IMG/VR virus record: IMGVR_UViG_3300025131_000048
Coordinates: 1-54,913 of that record
DNA from: a virus
Strand: one strand, 5' to 3'
Length of the DNA stretch: 54,913 nt
The notes beneath the pieces were generated by a model. The model was not told the DNA's origin. It made no database searches and worked only from the letters and a program-made list of their open reading frames with translations. The translations under genes and the position numbers were made by a program. The number at the start of each line of letters is the position of its first letter. The stretch's first letter is position 1. Below, piece after piece: positions 7,790 to 16,972 of the stretch.

Positions 7790-10204
7790 ATGTACGACGA
7801 AAATGAAGTTCGAGAGGAGACTCTTAAATATTTTAATGGCGACAAGCTGGCTACCAACGTCTTCATAACAAAATATTGTTTACGTGACAAAAAGAGCCGC
7901 TGTGTAGAAAAGTCACCAGCCGACATGCATCATCGCCTGGCCAAAGAGTTTGCGAGGGTAGAAGAAAAGTTTGCTAATAATGCCCTCAGTGAAGAAACAA
8001 TCTATAGTTATTTGAAAGACTTCAAATATGTTGTCCCTCAAGGCTCCCCAATGATGGGAATAGGAAACGATTATGTTAAGGTATCTCTCTCCAACTGTGT
8101 GGTTATTGACAATCCGGCGGATAATATTTCGTCCATTATGGACTCTGGCAAAGACCTTGCTAATCTTTTTAAACGACGTTGTGGTGTTGGCCTTGACATT
8201 AGCGGGTTACGCCCTACTGGGGGCATTGTTAATAATTCTGCTCGTACTACTACTGGGGCTTGGAGCTTTGCTGATTTCTACTCTTACATCTGCCGTATGA
8301 TCGGCCAGAACGGCCGCCGCGGCGCGCTCATGATTTCCATGGATGTTCGCCACCCCGACATAGAGAAATTCGTTACAATGAAGCAGGACCTTAAAAAGGT
8401 CACCGGAGCAAATGTATCGGTCAAGATAAGCGATAGTTTCATGGAAGCTGTTGAGAACAAAGAGTCGTTTACGTTGCAGTTCCCGGTGGATTCGGACACC
8501 CCTGCTTATACATCTGAAATTCAAGCCGAAGACTTGTGGAATAAAATAATTATCTCCGCCACCAAAACAGCAGAGCCCGGGCTCCTTATGTGGGACAATA
8601 TTACGCGAAATTTGCCCGCCCACGAATACGAAGATTTTAAGACCCTAACGACCAATCCCTGTGGCGAGATCCCCCTTTCGGCATATGATAGCTGCCGCTT
8701 GATTTCATTAAATCTAAAACATTTAATTAAAAATCCCTTCTCAGAGAAAGCAAAATTTAATTTTAACAAATTAAAAGAGATAGCAGCCGTAGGGATGCGT
8801 CTTTCTGATGACCTAGTGGAACTAGAGCTTGAGAAATTAAAAAAGATTCGACGACACGCTGATACCGAAGACGAAAAAGAGTTGTGGGGAAAGCTGCTGC
8901 ACGCGGCAAAGGCCGGCCGACGGACAGGCCTAGGCACTCACGGACTCGCAGATGCTTTGGCTCGTCTGAACCTACCTTATGACTCACACGAGGCCCTACG
9001 CATTGTAGATAAAATTTATTCTACTATTCGAAACGTGGCCTACGAAGAAAGTATGCGACTCGCCCAGGAGCGCGGTGCTTTCCCGGCCTTTGACTGGCCA
9101 AAAGAAGAAAATAATGCATATATTAAAAGGCTGCCTGAAGAGTTGCAGCGGTTAATAGCTGAGCACGGCCGTCGTAACATTTCTATTTTGACTAACGCCC
9201 CTACGGGCTCTGTTTCTATAATGTCTCAGACTTCTTCCGGCCTAGAGCCGGTGTTTAGAAATTTTTATATTCGACGTCGTAAACTTTCTCACAACGAGCA
9301 AGAACTAGAAGCCGATTTTATTGACGATTTGGGAGACCGATGGGTAGAATATGAAGTATTCCATCATAATGTCCAAGAGTGGATAAATATGTATGGTACT
9401 GTCGACAAGGCCAAGCTTCCTTCTTTTTTTGTGGAATCCGATGGAATCGATTGGCCCCAACGCATAGCCCTGCAGGCAGCGATTCAACAGTATATTGACC
9501 ACAGCATCAGCTCGACCATCAACTTGCCTAAAGCTACAGACCCTCAGTTGGTTGGTAAACTATACCAAGAAGGATGGCGCCAGGGACTTAAAGGGATTAC
9601 TGTTTATGTTGACGGATCCAGAAGTGGGGTGCTCGTCTCTGATGCCCCAGAGTCCAAATTCCCTCACCACAAAGCACCCAAGCGCCCTGTTGAATTGCCC
9701 TGCAGTATTCACCACACCACCATCAAAGGAGAACGGTGGATTATATTGGTGGGTCTATTGGAGGAGAAGCCCTACGAAATCATGGGAGGTCTTTCAAATT
9801 TGATTGAGATTCCCAAACGAGAGACTGAAGGGATATTGGTAAAGCACCCCAGAAAGTCAATAAATTCAATATACGATTTAAAAATTGGAAGAAACGGTGA
9901 TAGCATTGTAGTAAAGGATTTGGTTAAGGTCTTCGACAACCCCAACCATTCGGCGTTTACTCGCATGATTTCCTTGGGCTTGCGCCACGGAGCGAACATT
10001 CACTACGTGGTCGAACAACTCCAAAAGGATCGTGACAGCGACATGTTTAGTTTTGCTAGATGTATCGCTCGTATTTTGAAGAACTATATTCCGAACGGCC
10101 AAGAGGCCACGGAAAGAACTTGTCCTGCATGTACAACCGAAGGATTGATTTATGTTGAGGGTTGCGCGACATGTCGAAACTGTGGCTTTGCTAAATGCGG
10201 ATAG
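7790..10204 (+). CDS. Class II (adenosylcobalamin-dependent) ribonucleotide reductase
   Basis: An 804-residue single-chain reductase making dNTPs from ribonucleotides with vitamin B12 as radical source. Seen: SNCVVIDNPADN with the first active-site Cys, RRCGVGLDISGLRPTGG, NPCGEIPLS with the catalytic Cys and Glu, NAPTGSVSIM, and a C-terminal zinc-ribbon-like segment with CPAC and CATC pairs that serves as the redox shuttle. No small radical subunit is nearby, as expected. Start is ATG 7790 with GGAGGG six bases upstream. The host must supply or import B12. Confidence 0.9.
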   Translation: MYDENEVREETLKYFNGDKLATNVFITKYCLRDKKSRCVEKSPADMHHRLAKEFARVEEKFANNALSEETIYSYLKDFKYVVPQGSPMMGIGNDYVKVSLSNCVVIDNPADNISSIMDSGKDLANLFKRRCGVGLDISGLRPTGGIVNNSARTTTGAWSFADFYSYICRMIGQNGRRGALMISMDVRHPDIEKFVTMKQDLKKVTGANVSVKISDSFMEAVENKESFTLQFPVDSDTPAYTSEIQAEDLWNKIIISATKTAEPGLLMWDNITRNLPAHEYEDFKTLTTNPCGEIPLSAYDSCRLISLNLKHLIKNPFSEKAKFNFNKLKEIAAVGMRLSDDLVELELEKLKKIRRHADTEDEKELWGKLLHAAKAGRRTGLGTHGLADALARLNLPYDSHEALRIVDKIYSTIRNVAYEESMRLAQERGAFPAFDWPKEENNAYIKRLPEELQRLIAEHGRRNISILTNAPTGSVSIMSQTSSGLEPVFRNFYIRRRKLSHNEQELEADFIDDLGDRWVEYEVFHHNVQEWINMYGTVDKAKLPSFFVESDGIDWPQRIALQAAIQQYIDHSISSTINLPKATDPQLVGKLYQEGWRQGLKGITVYVDGSRSGVLVSDAPESKFPHHKAPKRPVELPCSIHHTTIKGERWIILVGLLEEKPYEIMGGLSNLIEIPKRETEGILVKHPRKSINSIYDLKIGRNGDSIVVKDLVKVFDNPNHSAFTRMISLGLRHGANIHYVVEQLQKDRDSDMFSFARCIARILKNYIPNGQEATERTCPACTTEGLIYVEGCATCRNCGFAKCG

Positions 10205-10212
10205 GAAAATAA

Positions 10213-10491
10213 ATGATATTTACACCAGTTAACAATTATCTCTACGTAAAAGCAGTAGAGAACAATAAGTCTGACGAGAGCGGTATTCTACTCCCCCAGG
10301 AGTACCGGTCAGCTGAGAACCCGCATGCGGTTGTCGAAGTACTTAATTGTGCCGGAGATTCCGGCACCCTGTGGGGGACTGGATTGCAGATTGTGGTTGA
10401 AGCCCATATGCTCAAAGATATTCAACATAACGGCGAGACCTTCACGGTCATCAAAGAAAACCACGTAATCGGCATTTTATCGGATAGTTAG
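10213..10491 (+). CDS. groES: GroES-like co-chaperonin (Hsp10)
   Basis: A 92-residue Hsp10-fold protein with the typical ending NGETFTVIKENHVIGIL and a mobile loop region (SDESGILLPQEYRSAENP) that would bind GroEL. It can cap either the host chaperonin, as T4 gp31 does, or the phage GroEL encoded at 24403. It is separated from GroEL by 14 kb and sits directly behind the reductase gene. Confidence 0.8.
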   Translation: MIFTPVNNYLYVKAVENNKSDESGILLPQEYRSAENPHAVVEVLNCAGDSGTLWGTGLQIVVEAHMLKDIQHNGETFTVIKENHVIGILSDS

Positions 10492-10508
10492 ACTATTTAT
10501 AGTGGAGA
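10491..10508 (+). promoter_or_regulatory. Candidate late promoter element, second copy
   Basis: GACTATTTATAGTGGAGA is identical to bases 4068-4085. The ATG follows 14 bases after ACTATTTATA (10492-10501), the same spacing as at 4093. Confidence 0.55.
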
Positions 10509-10515
10509 TCTCACC

Positions 10516-11136
10516 ATGAGCAAGTATTCAAGTTTTAAAGAGCACCAACTGATCACAGAGAGTTGGCGTCGTTACGTAAATGAAGGGCAAGAGGAACAAC
10601 TTGCCGACGAAGCCGAAAAGGTTCTAGAAAAATTAAGTGAAGATGAAATCCAGGACGCGATCTCCAATGCTATAAAAAAAGGTGAACTACCTCCCGAAAT
10701 TCAGGCCCAGATTGAGGCGGTTGCGGACAAAGTGGCCACTCAAGCAATTGCCCGCGGCAAAGAAGACCTCGATGAGGCTAAAGAAGATCGGTGGCGCTCG
10801 GGGTTCTCATGGTCCAGAAACGACGAGCCCCCCGAATACATCGAGGGGAATCCCTCCGAGGTCGAAGGGGAGCACGCGGTTACAGACGCCCTTGCCAAGC
10901 TCGGTGGCATGGCAGGCTTCGGTGCCGGTGTGGCCGCGGCCCCGTGGCTGATTGAAGATGCAATTGGAGGGCTGCAGCAGCTTGGCGCGCTAACCGCTCC
11001 ATTCAGCGGGGGCATGATAGGAGTACTAGGGGGAATAATTGTCGCCCAGACTATTCTCTCAGCGCGCCGAAAGATGGTTAAATCCCTCAGCACCACTCAG
11101 GTCGTAGAGCCAGTCTCTGGGCCTGATCCCGAATAG
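10516..11136 (+). CDS. Probable internal virion protein with glycine-rich hydrophobic region
   Basis: A 206-residue protein starting with HQLITESWRRYVNE, a close match to the N-terminal motif of the protein at 4093, so a likely cleaved head-targeting peptide. A charged helical part (residues 25-95) is followed by two hydrophobic glycine/alanine-rich segments (about 130-150 and 155-180) and a basic end. These could insert into a membrane during DNA entry. No enzymatic motif is visible. Confidence 0.55.
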   Translation: MSKYSSFKEHQLITESWRRYVNEGQEEQLADEAEKVLEKLSEDEIQDAISNAIKKGELPPEIQAQIEAVADKVATQAIARGKEDLDEAKEDRWRSGFSWSRNDEPPEYIEGNPSEVEGEHAVTDALAKLGGMAGFGAGVAAAPWLIEDAIGGLQQLGALTAPFSGGMIGVLGGIIVAQTILSARRKMVKSLSTTQVVEPVSGPDPE

Positions 11137-11152
11137 TGAACTAATTACAAAG

Positions 11153-11887
11153 ATGGTAAAGCTATCCTTAAATGAAATGAGGCAGATGGTAAACGGCCTA
11201 CTTCATACCAAAGGGAGACGGTCTTTTATGCTTTTGGCCAGTCCGGGCCTCAATTTGGTGGAACGTAAGCGATTCCAAGGTCAGTTTGAGAAAGTGCTTG
11301 ATAAGTTACGTGGAGTTGCTCCGGAAGCTGAAGGAATTGGAATCCTCACTGCCCAGAACCCTCTTAAATGGAGGGAAGAGCCAGAAAGCGCCCCTGCTAG
11401 TTCCCAAGGCCAAAGCGCCTACAACCTTGTATCCAACGAAGCTATGGAGCGCGACCTCCGCGCTGACGGTTATGAATTCTGGAAAATAGGTGGGCGCTTT
11501 GGAGGCGATGTGGAAGAGTCTTATCTGGTCAAAAATATAGATGCTGATGACGTTGAAAGACTCGCGAGAAAATATAACCAAGAAGCCTTTATACATGGAG
11601 AATTTATTAACATTGGGAAGTATGCGCGTAAGGGCGAAGAAGAAGACGGGAGCCCCTCAGAGGATCAATACGAATCTCACTTCACCTACTATGATGTAGA
11701 CTACGCCCAAGCTCTGGGCGCCTATCCTGTTGAAACTCGAACTAGAATCTTTACCGACGCTGATATACAATCCCGAGAAGATTTCTATTCTAAGGTTGCC
11801 GGTAAAAAGTTTTTGATACCGTTTTTCGACACAGACGCAGCGACAGTTGTGCGAACCAAGGCCCCCGAAAGAAAACCGGCAGCTTAG
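11153..11887 (+). CDS. DUF3293-like protein
   Basis: A 244-residue protein. GIGILTAQNPLKW followed by a conserved Asn/Leu region, DGYEFWKIGGRFGG and EESYLVKN, then YNQEAFIHGE, matches the layout of the DUF3293 family, whose biochemical role is unknown. The N-terminus (KLSLNEMRQMV) has one L-x-E site, so packaging in the head is possible. The next gene starts GTG on the last base of its stop codon. Confidence 0.5.
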   Translation: MVKLSLNEMRQMVNGLLHTKGRRSFMLLASPGLNLVERKRFQGQFEKVLDKLRGVAPEAEGIGILTAQNPLKWREEPESAPASSQGQSAYNLVSNEAMERDLRADGYEFWKIGGRFGGDVEESYLVKNIDADDVERLARKYNQEAFIHGEFINIGKYARKGEEEDGSPSEDQYESHFTYYDVDYAQALGAYPVETRTRIFTDADIQSREDFYSKVAGKKFLIPFFDTDAATVVRTKAPERKPAA

Positions 11888-12612
11888 TGATTGCTAGGCT
11901 AAAAGCCCAAAAACTGGTTATTGGGCACACTCTAGAAGCCCTTCAATTTGCGCAAGATAATGGGGCCGTCGTATTAATCAACGAGCAGCAAACCCCCCAT
12001 CCTATAGAGAACCCCAAAGAATGGAAAGAGTGGCACCGTCTCACTTTTTTACTTGGGATGAGGGGGTTGTCCCCCATCCCTTCGGACACCAATAGCATTA
12101 GAATTGAAGAAGGGTGTGCTAGTGTTTCCACAGAAGCACATCGCGTAATAAAAATAAACTTCGAGGAACTTCATATTTTTGATACTTCGCGCGTCCAAGG
12201 CCTCGGGATAGAAACAAAAGTCTTGAAGTTTTTAGTATATGATTGGTTTGATATAAAGCGTGGAGCCAAGCAGAGTATTAACAAGTTGGTCAACGACGAT
12301 GAGTTTGTAAGAGAGCTGTGTTTTTATCCCTCACTCCGAAAGGATGGTAACAATGGCTCCATTAAAGATTGCTACACTAAATCATATATTAATTCCGAGG
12401 ACCTAGAAAAGTTTGAATACTCAGAAACTGCGGCGCGCTTTGCTGCCATGAGACTAATAAAAGAAAACAATCTTACTGGGCCCAGTAGAAAGTTCGGGGA
12501 CAAGGTTCATCATTTAAATTTAGTGTTAAAACATAGCCGGCGCGAGCTTTATGAGCACACCAAAAAATATATTATAAATGAAAGCTTGCCAAAAAATATA
12601 TTTTTGTTATAA
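11887..12612 (+). CDS. Conserved phage protein of unknown function
   Basis: A 241-residue protein starting GTG 11887. LVIGHTLEALQFAQDNGAVVLIN near the N-terminus is the kind of opening seen in a marine-phage family of unknown function. No catalytic motif is recognised. It is followed by a predicted nucleotidyltransferase-like gene, so a link to sugar or nucleotide chemistry is possible but unproven. Confidence 0.55.
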   Translation: MIARLKAQKLVIGHTLEALQFAQDNGAVVLINEQQTPHPIENPKEWKEWHRLTFLLGMRGLSPIPSDTNSIRIEEGCASVSTEAHRVIKINFEELHIFDTSRVQGLGIETKVLKFLVYDWFDIKRGAKQSINKLVNDDEFVRELCFYPSLRKDGNNGSIKDCYTKSYINSEDLEKFEYSETAARFAAMRLIKENNLTGPSRKFGDKVHHLNLVLKHSRRELYEHTKKYIINESLPKNIFLL

Positions 12613-12613
12613 T
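12586..12613 (+). promoter_or_regulatory. Promoter with near-leaderless start
   Basis: TTGCCA (12586-12591) and TATAAT (12608-12613) are 16 bp apart. The GTG start at 12624 is only 10 bases after the -10 box and no ribosome site fits between, so the message would be leaderless or nearly so. Confidence 0.55.
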
Positions 12614-12623
12614 ATAACTATAA

Positions 12624-13514
12624 GTGAAGCAAGCGCAACAGAATCCACACTCATTTCATTTGGCCGGGATCATTCCTGTTGCCGCATCTACATCTGAATT
12701 CAATTTGCCGGGGCACGATGTGCTTATGCCTATAGCTCCCAATTATAGTCTTATAGAAAGAGCTGTTGCAGAGTGTTCTTATGCCGGCTGCGAATCAATT
12801 TGGATAGTGTGTAATGACGACATTGCCCCACTCCTTAAGCATCGGCTCGGAGAGTACGTAGAAGATTTAATAAGTGTGGAGAAGGGCGCCTTCGTGCGGT
12901 TTCCTTCCGAGGTGCGCAACACCATTCCAATTTACTATGTACCGATTCATCCGAAACATCGGGATAAGATAGATTGTTATGCTTGGTCCATTTTACATGG
13001 AGCCAATGTGGCCTACTGGATCTGCCGTAGACTTTCTCGATGGTTCATCCCTGATAGATATTATGTAGCTTTCCCCTTCGGGATATATAATCCTCACCAG
13101 GCAAAGGCGGCAAGAAAATTAATAGCATCCAAGAAGCCCTTTTATTTTTCTTATGAAGAGAAAACTGTTCGTGATGGAATTCCCCTCGGATTTACTTTTG
13201 ATGCTAACGAATGGAAACGAGCCCGAGACGTTATTAAATCTAACTCAAAAACCTACTACCCGCCTCTGGAGGGAGAGCAGATGCCAAGCAAAAGATTGCC
13301 TGCTGAAGAAAGACTTAAATCTAGGCATTATAATCTTCACGATGTATTTAACGAGGCGTCCCTAGTGGAGGCACAAATAAGTGAACTAGATTGGTTTTAT
13401 GACTTGACAAAGTGGGAAGAATATTGTAAACTATTAACATCTGGACATCATGAAGACCTGAAGCGGCCATACGGCTTTACGACGGGTCACCTACACGAAG
13501 GGGAAGAAGAATGA
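12624..13514 (+). CDS. Nucleotidyltransferase-like protein
   Basis: A 296-residue protein. AGIIPVA, then GHDVLMPIAPNYSLIERAVAECSYAGCESIWIVCNDD, resembles the opening of nucleotide-sugar pyrophosphorylases (GT-A fold: a nucleotide loop, then a helix, then IWIV). The usual G-x-G-T-R loop is not evident, so activity is uncertain. It could act with the cupin and phosphomannomutase genes downstream. It overlaps the DnaE start by four bases. Confidence 0.5.
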   Translation: MKQAQQNPHSFHLAGIIPVAASTSEFNLPGHDVLMPIAPNYSLIERAVAECSYAGCESIWIVCNDDIAPLLKHRLGEYVEDLISVEKGAFVRFPSEVRNTIPIYYVPIHPKHRDKIDCYAWSILHGANVAYWICRRLSRWFIPDRYYVAFPFGIYNPHQAKAARKLIASKKPFYFSYEEKTVRDGIPLGFTFDANEWKRARDVIKSNSKTYYPPLEGEQMPSKRLPAEERLKSRHYNLHDVFNEASLVEAQISELDWFYDLTKWEEYCKLLTSGHHEDLKRPYGFTTGHLHEGEEE

Positions 13515-16500
13515 AAGATACGCGAGACAAGAGAGCAACATCATCAATCCCGTTTGTGGGATTACACGCTCATAGCGTAGCTGGTTCAATTTTTGATGCC
13601 ATAGGCTATCCTCCCGAACATATGGATTTTGCATATCAGAATGGATCTGATGCTCTAGCTCTCACTGACCATGGAAATATGAATGGGTTTAGTTATCAGC
13701 TTCTGCACTGGAAAAAGATGAAGGCGGAGGGCAAAAAGTTTAAAGCCGTTTTTGGAGTGGAAGCTTACTTCCTCCCCAGCCTAAAAGAGTGGAGAGAAGA
13801 GTATAACAAAGCAAAAGAGGATGCCAAGCTAGCCAGAAAGCTAGCCAAAGAAGAGGCCTCTGGGGCCACGGTCGAAGATGAGGGCGAGAGTAAGAAGGCG
13901 CAAGAAGTCTTAAAAAGGCGCCGTCACCTAATCCTCCTGGCGCAGAATCAAACCGGCCTAAATAATATCTTTAAAATAATCTCTGCAAGCTACAAAGCAG
14001 AAAACTACTATCGCTATCCTCGCGTTGATTATGAAATGCTAGAGAAGTATAGCGAAGGGGTCATCGCCGCATCGGCGTGTCTGGGTGGCGTATATGCTGG
14101 TAATTATTGGGAAAATCGAGAAGAGGGCCCCGAAGCCATCTTAGATGCAATGCGCGAAACCACTCGGCAGATGATAAAGATCTTTGGCGCCCGTTGGCAC
14201 GGAGAATTGCAATGGAACGGAATAGACGAACAGCACGAACTCAATCAGTATATTATTAAAATGCACGAGGAGTTCGGGATCCCCCTAATATCAACCGCTG
14301 ATAGTCATTACCCTAACCCAGACGCGTGGAAAGATAGAGAACTATACACACGCCTAGGCTGGCTTGGTAAAGGGGGACTCCCAGAATATATATCTTCGGA
14401 GCTGCCGATAGGTGTTGAAGACATAGGCTATGAGCTTTATCCCAAGAATGGCGATCAGGTGTGGGAGAGCTACAAGAAATATTCAGATTTAAACCAACAA
14501 GAGTACGATGATGATGTGGTGCTTGACTCAATCACCAGAACTCATGCCATCGCTCACGAATTGATTGAAGATTTTGAGCCCAACATCGAAGTAAAGCTGC
14601 CAGATTTTGTTGTACCAAAGGGGGCTACTGCCACTGGCGCATTGACCCAATTGGCAATAGATGGACTAAGATCAAAGGATCTACACAAAGACCAAGACTA
14701 TGTTGATCGCCTAAAGATGGAGCTGAAAGTTATTAGTGACCGAGGATTTAGTAAATATTTCTTAACGATGAAAGCGATTGTCGACAAGGCTAACGCATGT
14801 CAGCTTACAGGCCCTGGCCGCGGCTCCGCGGCAGGCTCCCTTGCGGCCTATGTTTTGAACATTACACAGATAGATCCTATCAAACACGGGCTGCTGTTCG
14901 AAAGGTTTTTACGCCGAGATGCAACAGACTACCCCGACATAGATTATGATGTAGCTGAGCCAATGGAGCTTAAAGAAATGTTGGCAGAAGAATGGGGGCA
15001 CAACACGGTGGTTCCCATTTCTAACTGGAACACATTACAACTACGTTCGTTGATCAAAGATATTTCAAAATTTTATGAAATTCCGTTTATTGAAGCAAAC
15101 AAAGTTACAGGCGTGATGATTAGAGAAGCAACTCCCGATGCCAAGCGTAAGAATGGTATTCGAGCCGGAGTGTATAATCCCACATGGGAAGAAGTAATGG
15201 AATTTAGTCCCTCCCTTAGAGGATTCTTACTAAAATATCCTCAGATTAAGCCTCACGTTGAGGCGTTGGTGGGCCAAGTTAGGTCTTGTTCTCGTCATGC
15301 CGGCGGCGTTTTGATCGCGGACGACTTAGATAAGCATATGCCTTTAATTAACTCGGGAGGAATACGACAAGCCCCTTGGGCCGAGGGACAGAACGTTCGT
15401 CACTTAGAGCCACTCGGGTTTATTAAATTTGATCTTCTCGGGCTATCGACATTGCGCATGATCGACGGCGCCGTCAGACATATTCTGCGCAGGCATCAAG
15501 GAATAGAAAATCCAAGCTTTGAGCAGGTACAACAGTTCTATAATGAAAATCTTCACCCAGATGTAATAGATTTTAATAATGCGGAAGTGTACGAGAACAT
15601 ATTTCATAAAGGAAACTGGGCCGGAGTATTTCAATTCACAGAGGAAAAGGCACAGCAGTTTTGTCAGCGCGCCACACCTCAAAGCTTAATTGATATATCC
15701 GCCATTACTTCTATTTATCGACCGGGACCTCTGGCCGCGAATGTACACGAACAATACATAGCTGCAAAAAATGACCCCGAAGAGGTGTACTATCTTAATG
15801 ACATAGTGAAGGACGTCACGGAAGAAAGTTACGGGTTCTTAATTTTTCAGGAGCAGATAGCTCTCTTGGCCCACAAGCTTGGGAAAGACCTCTCCCTGGA
15901 TGAAGGGAACCTTCTCCGCAAGGTTTTAACAAAGCGTGGGACAGGAAAGGGCGCCCAGACGAAAGAAAAGCTCTACACCAAGTTTATTGCCGGATGTGTT
16001 GAAAAGGGCATTAATAAGTTTAAGGCCGAGGACCTGTGGAAAACGTTTGAATATTTCTCAGGCTACGGTTTTAATAAGTCTCATGCTGTTTCTTATTCGG
16101 CAATTTCATTTCAGTGTGCGTGGCTTCTTAACTATTATCCCTCTGAGTGGATGGCAGCATTCCTCGACAAAGAGCCTGAGGCTCGCAAAGAGAAGGCCAT
16201 TAACATTGCCAAGAGCTACGGCTTTGCTATTCGGAAAGCTGATGTGAACAATTCTGGAGATGTATGGGAAATCAGCGACGACGACCCGATGATGCTCATT
16301 CAGCCTTTAAGCTCTATCAAGGGTTTGGGCGACAAAGCTATCGAGCAGATTTTAATGCATCGCCCCTTCGAAACCATCGAAGAGTTTATCTTTAATGACG
16401 AAATAGTTTATTCCAAACTGAACAAGAAAGCTCTAGATGTTTTGATTAGGTCTGGTACGGCCGATTGTTTAATGGACGAGAGGTTTACTGGTCGGAAACA

Positions 16501-16963
16501 TTTTTGGTCGGCTGTGGCCGTTGAAAGGCCCGCCAGCAAAAAGAAACTTAAAGAGCAAATAGAGTTGTATCAAGAAGAGGGAGACTTTACCGAGGAGGAA
16601 GAAATAGAAAATACTATCTCTTTGACAGGCATATTCCCTATGGATCTGGTTATAGACGAGACGGTCAGGAGTCGCCTGGACGAACTTTATGTCCCTCCGG
16701 TATCAGAATATGATCCAGACCTGGGTCTTGTGTGGTTTATTCCTCGCGAGATTGTTCAGAGGAACACCAAGAATGGAAAGCCGTATTGGATAGTTTCAGT
16801 GATTGATAGCAACTCGGCTTTAACAAAGATTAGGTGCTGGGGAGTCAACCCAGCCAGAGACAAGATTTTTATAAATCGCCCCTACATGGCTCGACTAGAT
16901 TATAGTGAAGAATGGGGCTTTTCAGCAAGAGCCATACGAAGGACAATGAAACTTTTAGGATAG
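13511..16963 (+). CDS. DNA polymerase III alpha subunit (DnaE-type, family C)
   Basis: A 1150-residue replicase. An N-terminal PHP domain reads GLHAHSVAGSIFDA and ALTDHGNMNG with metal-binding His and Asp. The palm has GRGSAAGSLAAYVLNITQIDP (about 436) and YPDIDYDV (about 475; two catalytic Asp), with the third at KFDLLGL (about 638). SRHAGGVLIA, YRPGPL and SYGFLIFQEQ follow, then helix-hairpin-helix and OB-like segments (about 930-1150). A fully formed polymerase C beside a family A polymerase is unusual for a phage. Confidence 0.92.
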   Translation: MKDTRDKRATSSIPFVGLHAHSVAGSIFDAIGYPPEHMDFAYQNGSDALALTDHGNMNGFSYQLLHWKKMKAEGKKFKAVFGVEAYFLPSLKEWREEYNKAKEDAKLARKLAKEEASGATVEDEGESKKAQEVLKRRRHLILLAQNQTGLNNIFKIISASYKAENYYRYPRVDYEMLEKYSEGVIAASACLGGVYAGNYWENREEGPEAILDAMRETTRQMIKIFGARWHGELQWNGIDEQHELNQYIIKMHEEFGIPLISTADSHYPNPDAWKDRELYTRLGWLGKGGLPEYISSELPIGVEDIGYELYPKNGDQVWESYKKYSDLNQQEYDDDVVLDSITRTHAIAHELIEDFEPNIEVKLPDFVVPKGATATGALTQLAIDGLRSKDLHKDQDYVDRLKMELKVISDRGFSKYFLTMKAIVDKANACQLTGPGRGSAAGSLAAYVLNITQIDPIKHGLLFERFLRRDATDYPDIDYDVAEPMELKEMLAEEWGHNTVVPISNWNTLQLRSLIKDISKFYEIPFIEANKVTGVMIREATPDAKRKNGIRAGVYNPTWEEVMEFSPSLRGFLLKYPQIKPHVEALVGQVRSCSRHAGGVLIADDLDKHMPLINSGGIRQAPWAEGQNVRHLEPLGFIKFDLLGLSTLRMIDGAVRHILRRHQGIENPSFEQVQQFYNENLHPDVIDFNNAEVYENIFHKGNWAGVFQFTEEKAQQFCQRATPQSLIDISAITSIYRPGPLAANVHEQYIAAKNDPEEVYYLNDIVKDVTEESYGFLIFQEQIALLAHKLGKDLSLDEGNLLRKVLTKRGTGKGAQTKEKLYTKFIAGCVEKGINKFKAEDLWKTFEYFSGYGFNKSHAVSYSAISFQCAWLLNYYPSEWMAAFLDKEPEARKEKAINIAKSYGFAIRKADVNNSGDVWEISDDDPMMLIQPLSSIKGLGDKAIEQILMHRPFETIEEFIFNDEIVYSKLNKKALDVLIRSGTADCLMDERFTGRKHFWSAVAVERPASKKKLKEQIELYQEEGDFTEEEEIENTISLTGIFPMDLVIDETVRSRLDELYVPPVSEYDPDLGLVWFIPREIVQRNTKNGKPYWIVSVIDSNSALTKIRCWGVNPARDKIFINRPYMARLDYSEEWGFSARAIRRTMKLLG

Positions 16964-16972
16964 GAGATAAAG

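Noticed and set aside
15711-15720. CTATTTATC inside the DnaE gene, similar to the late element
   Set aside because: It lies in a conserved coding motif (IYRPGPL), has no nearby start codon and differs at the last position.
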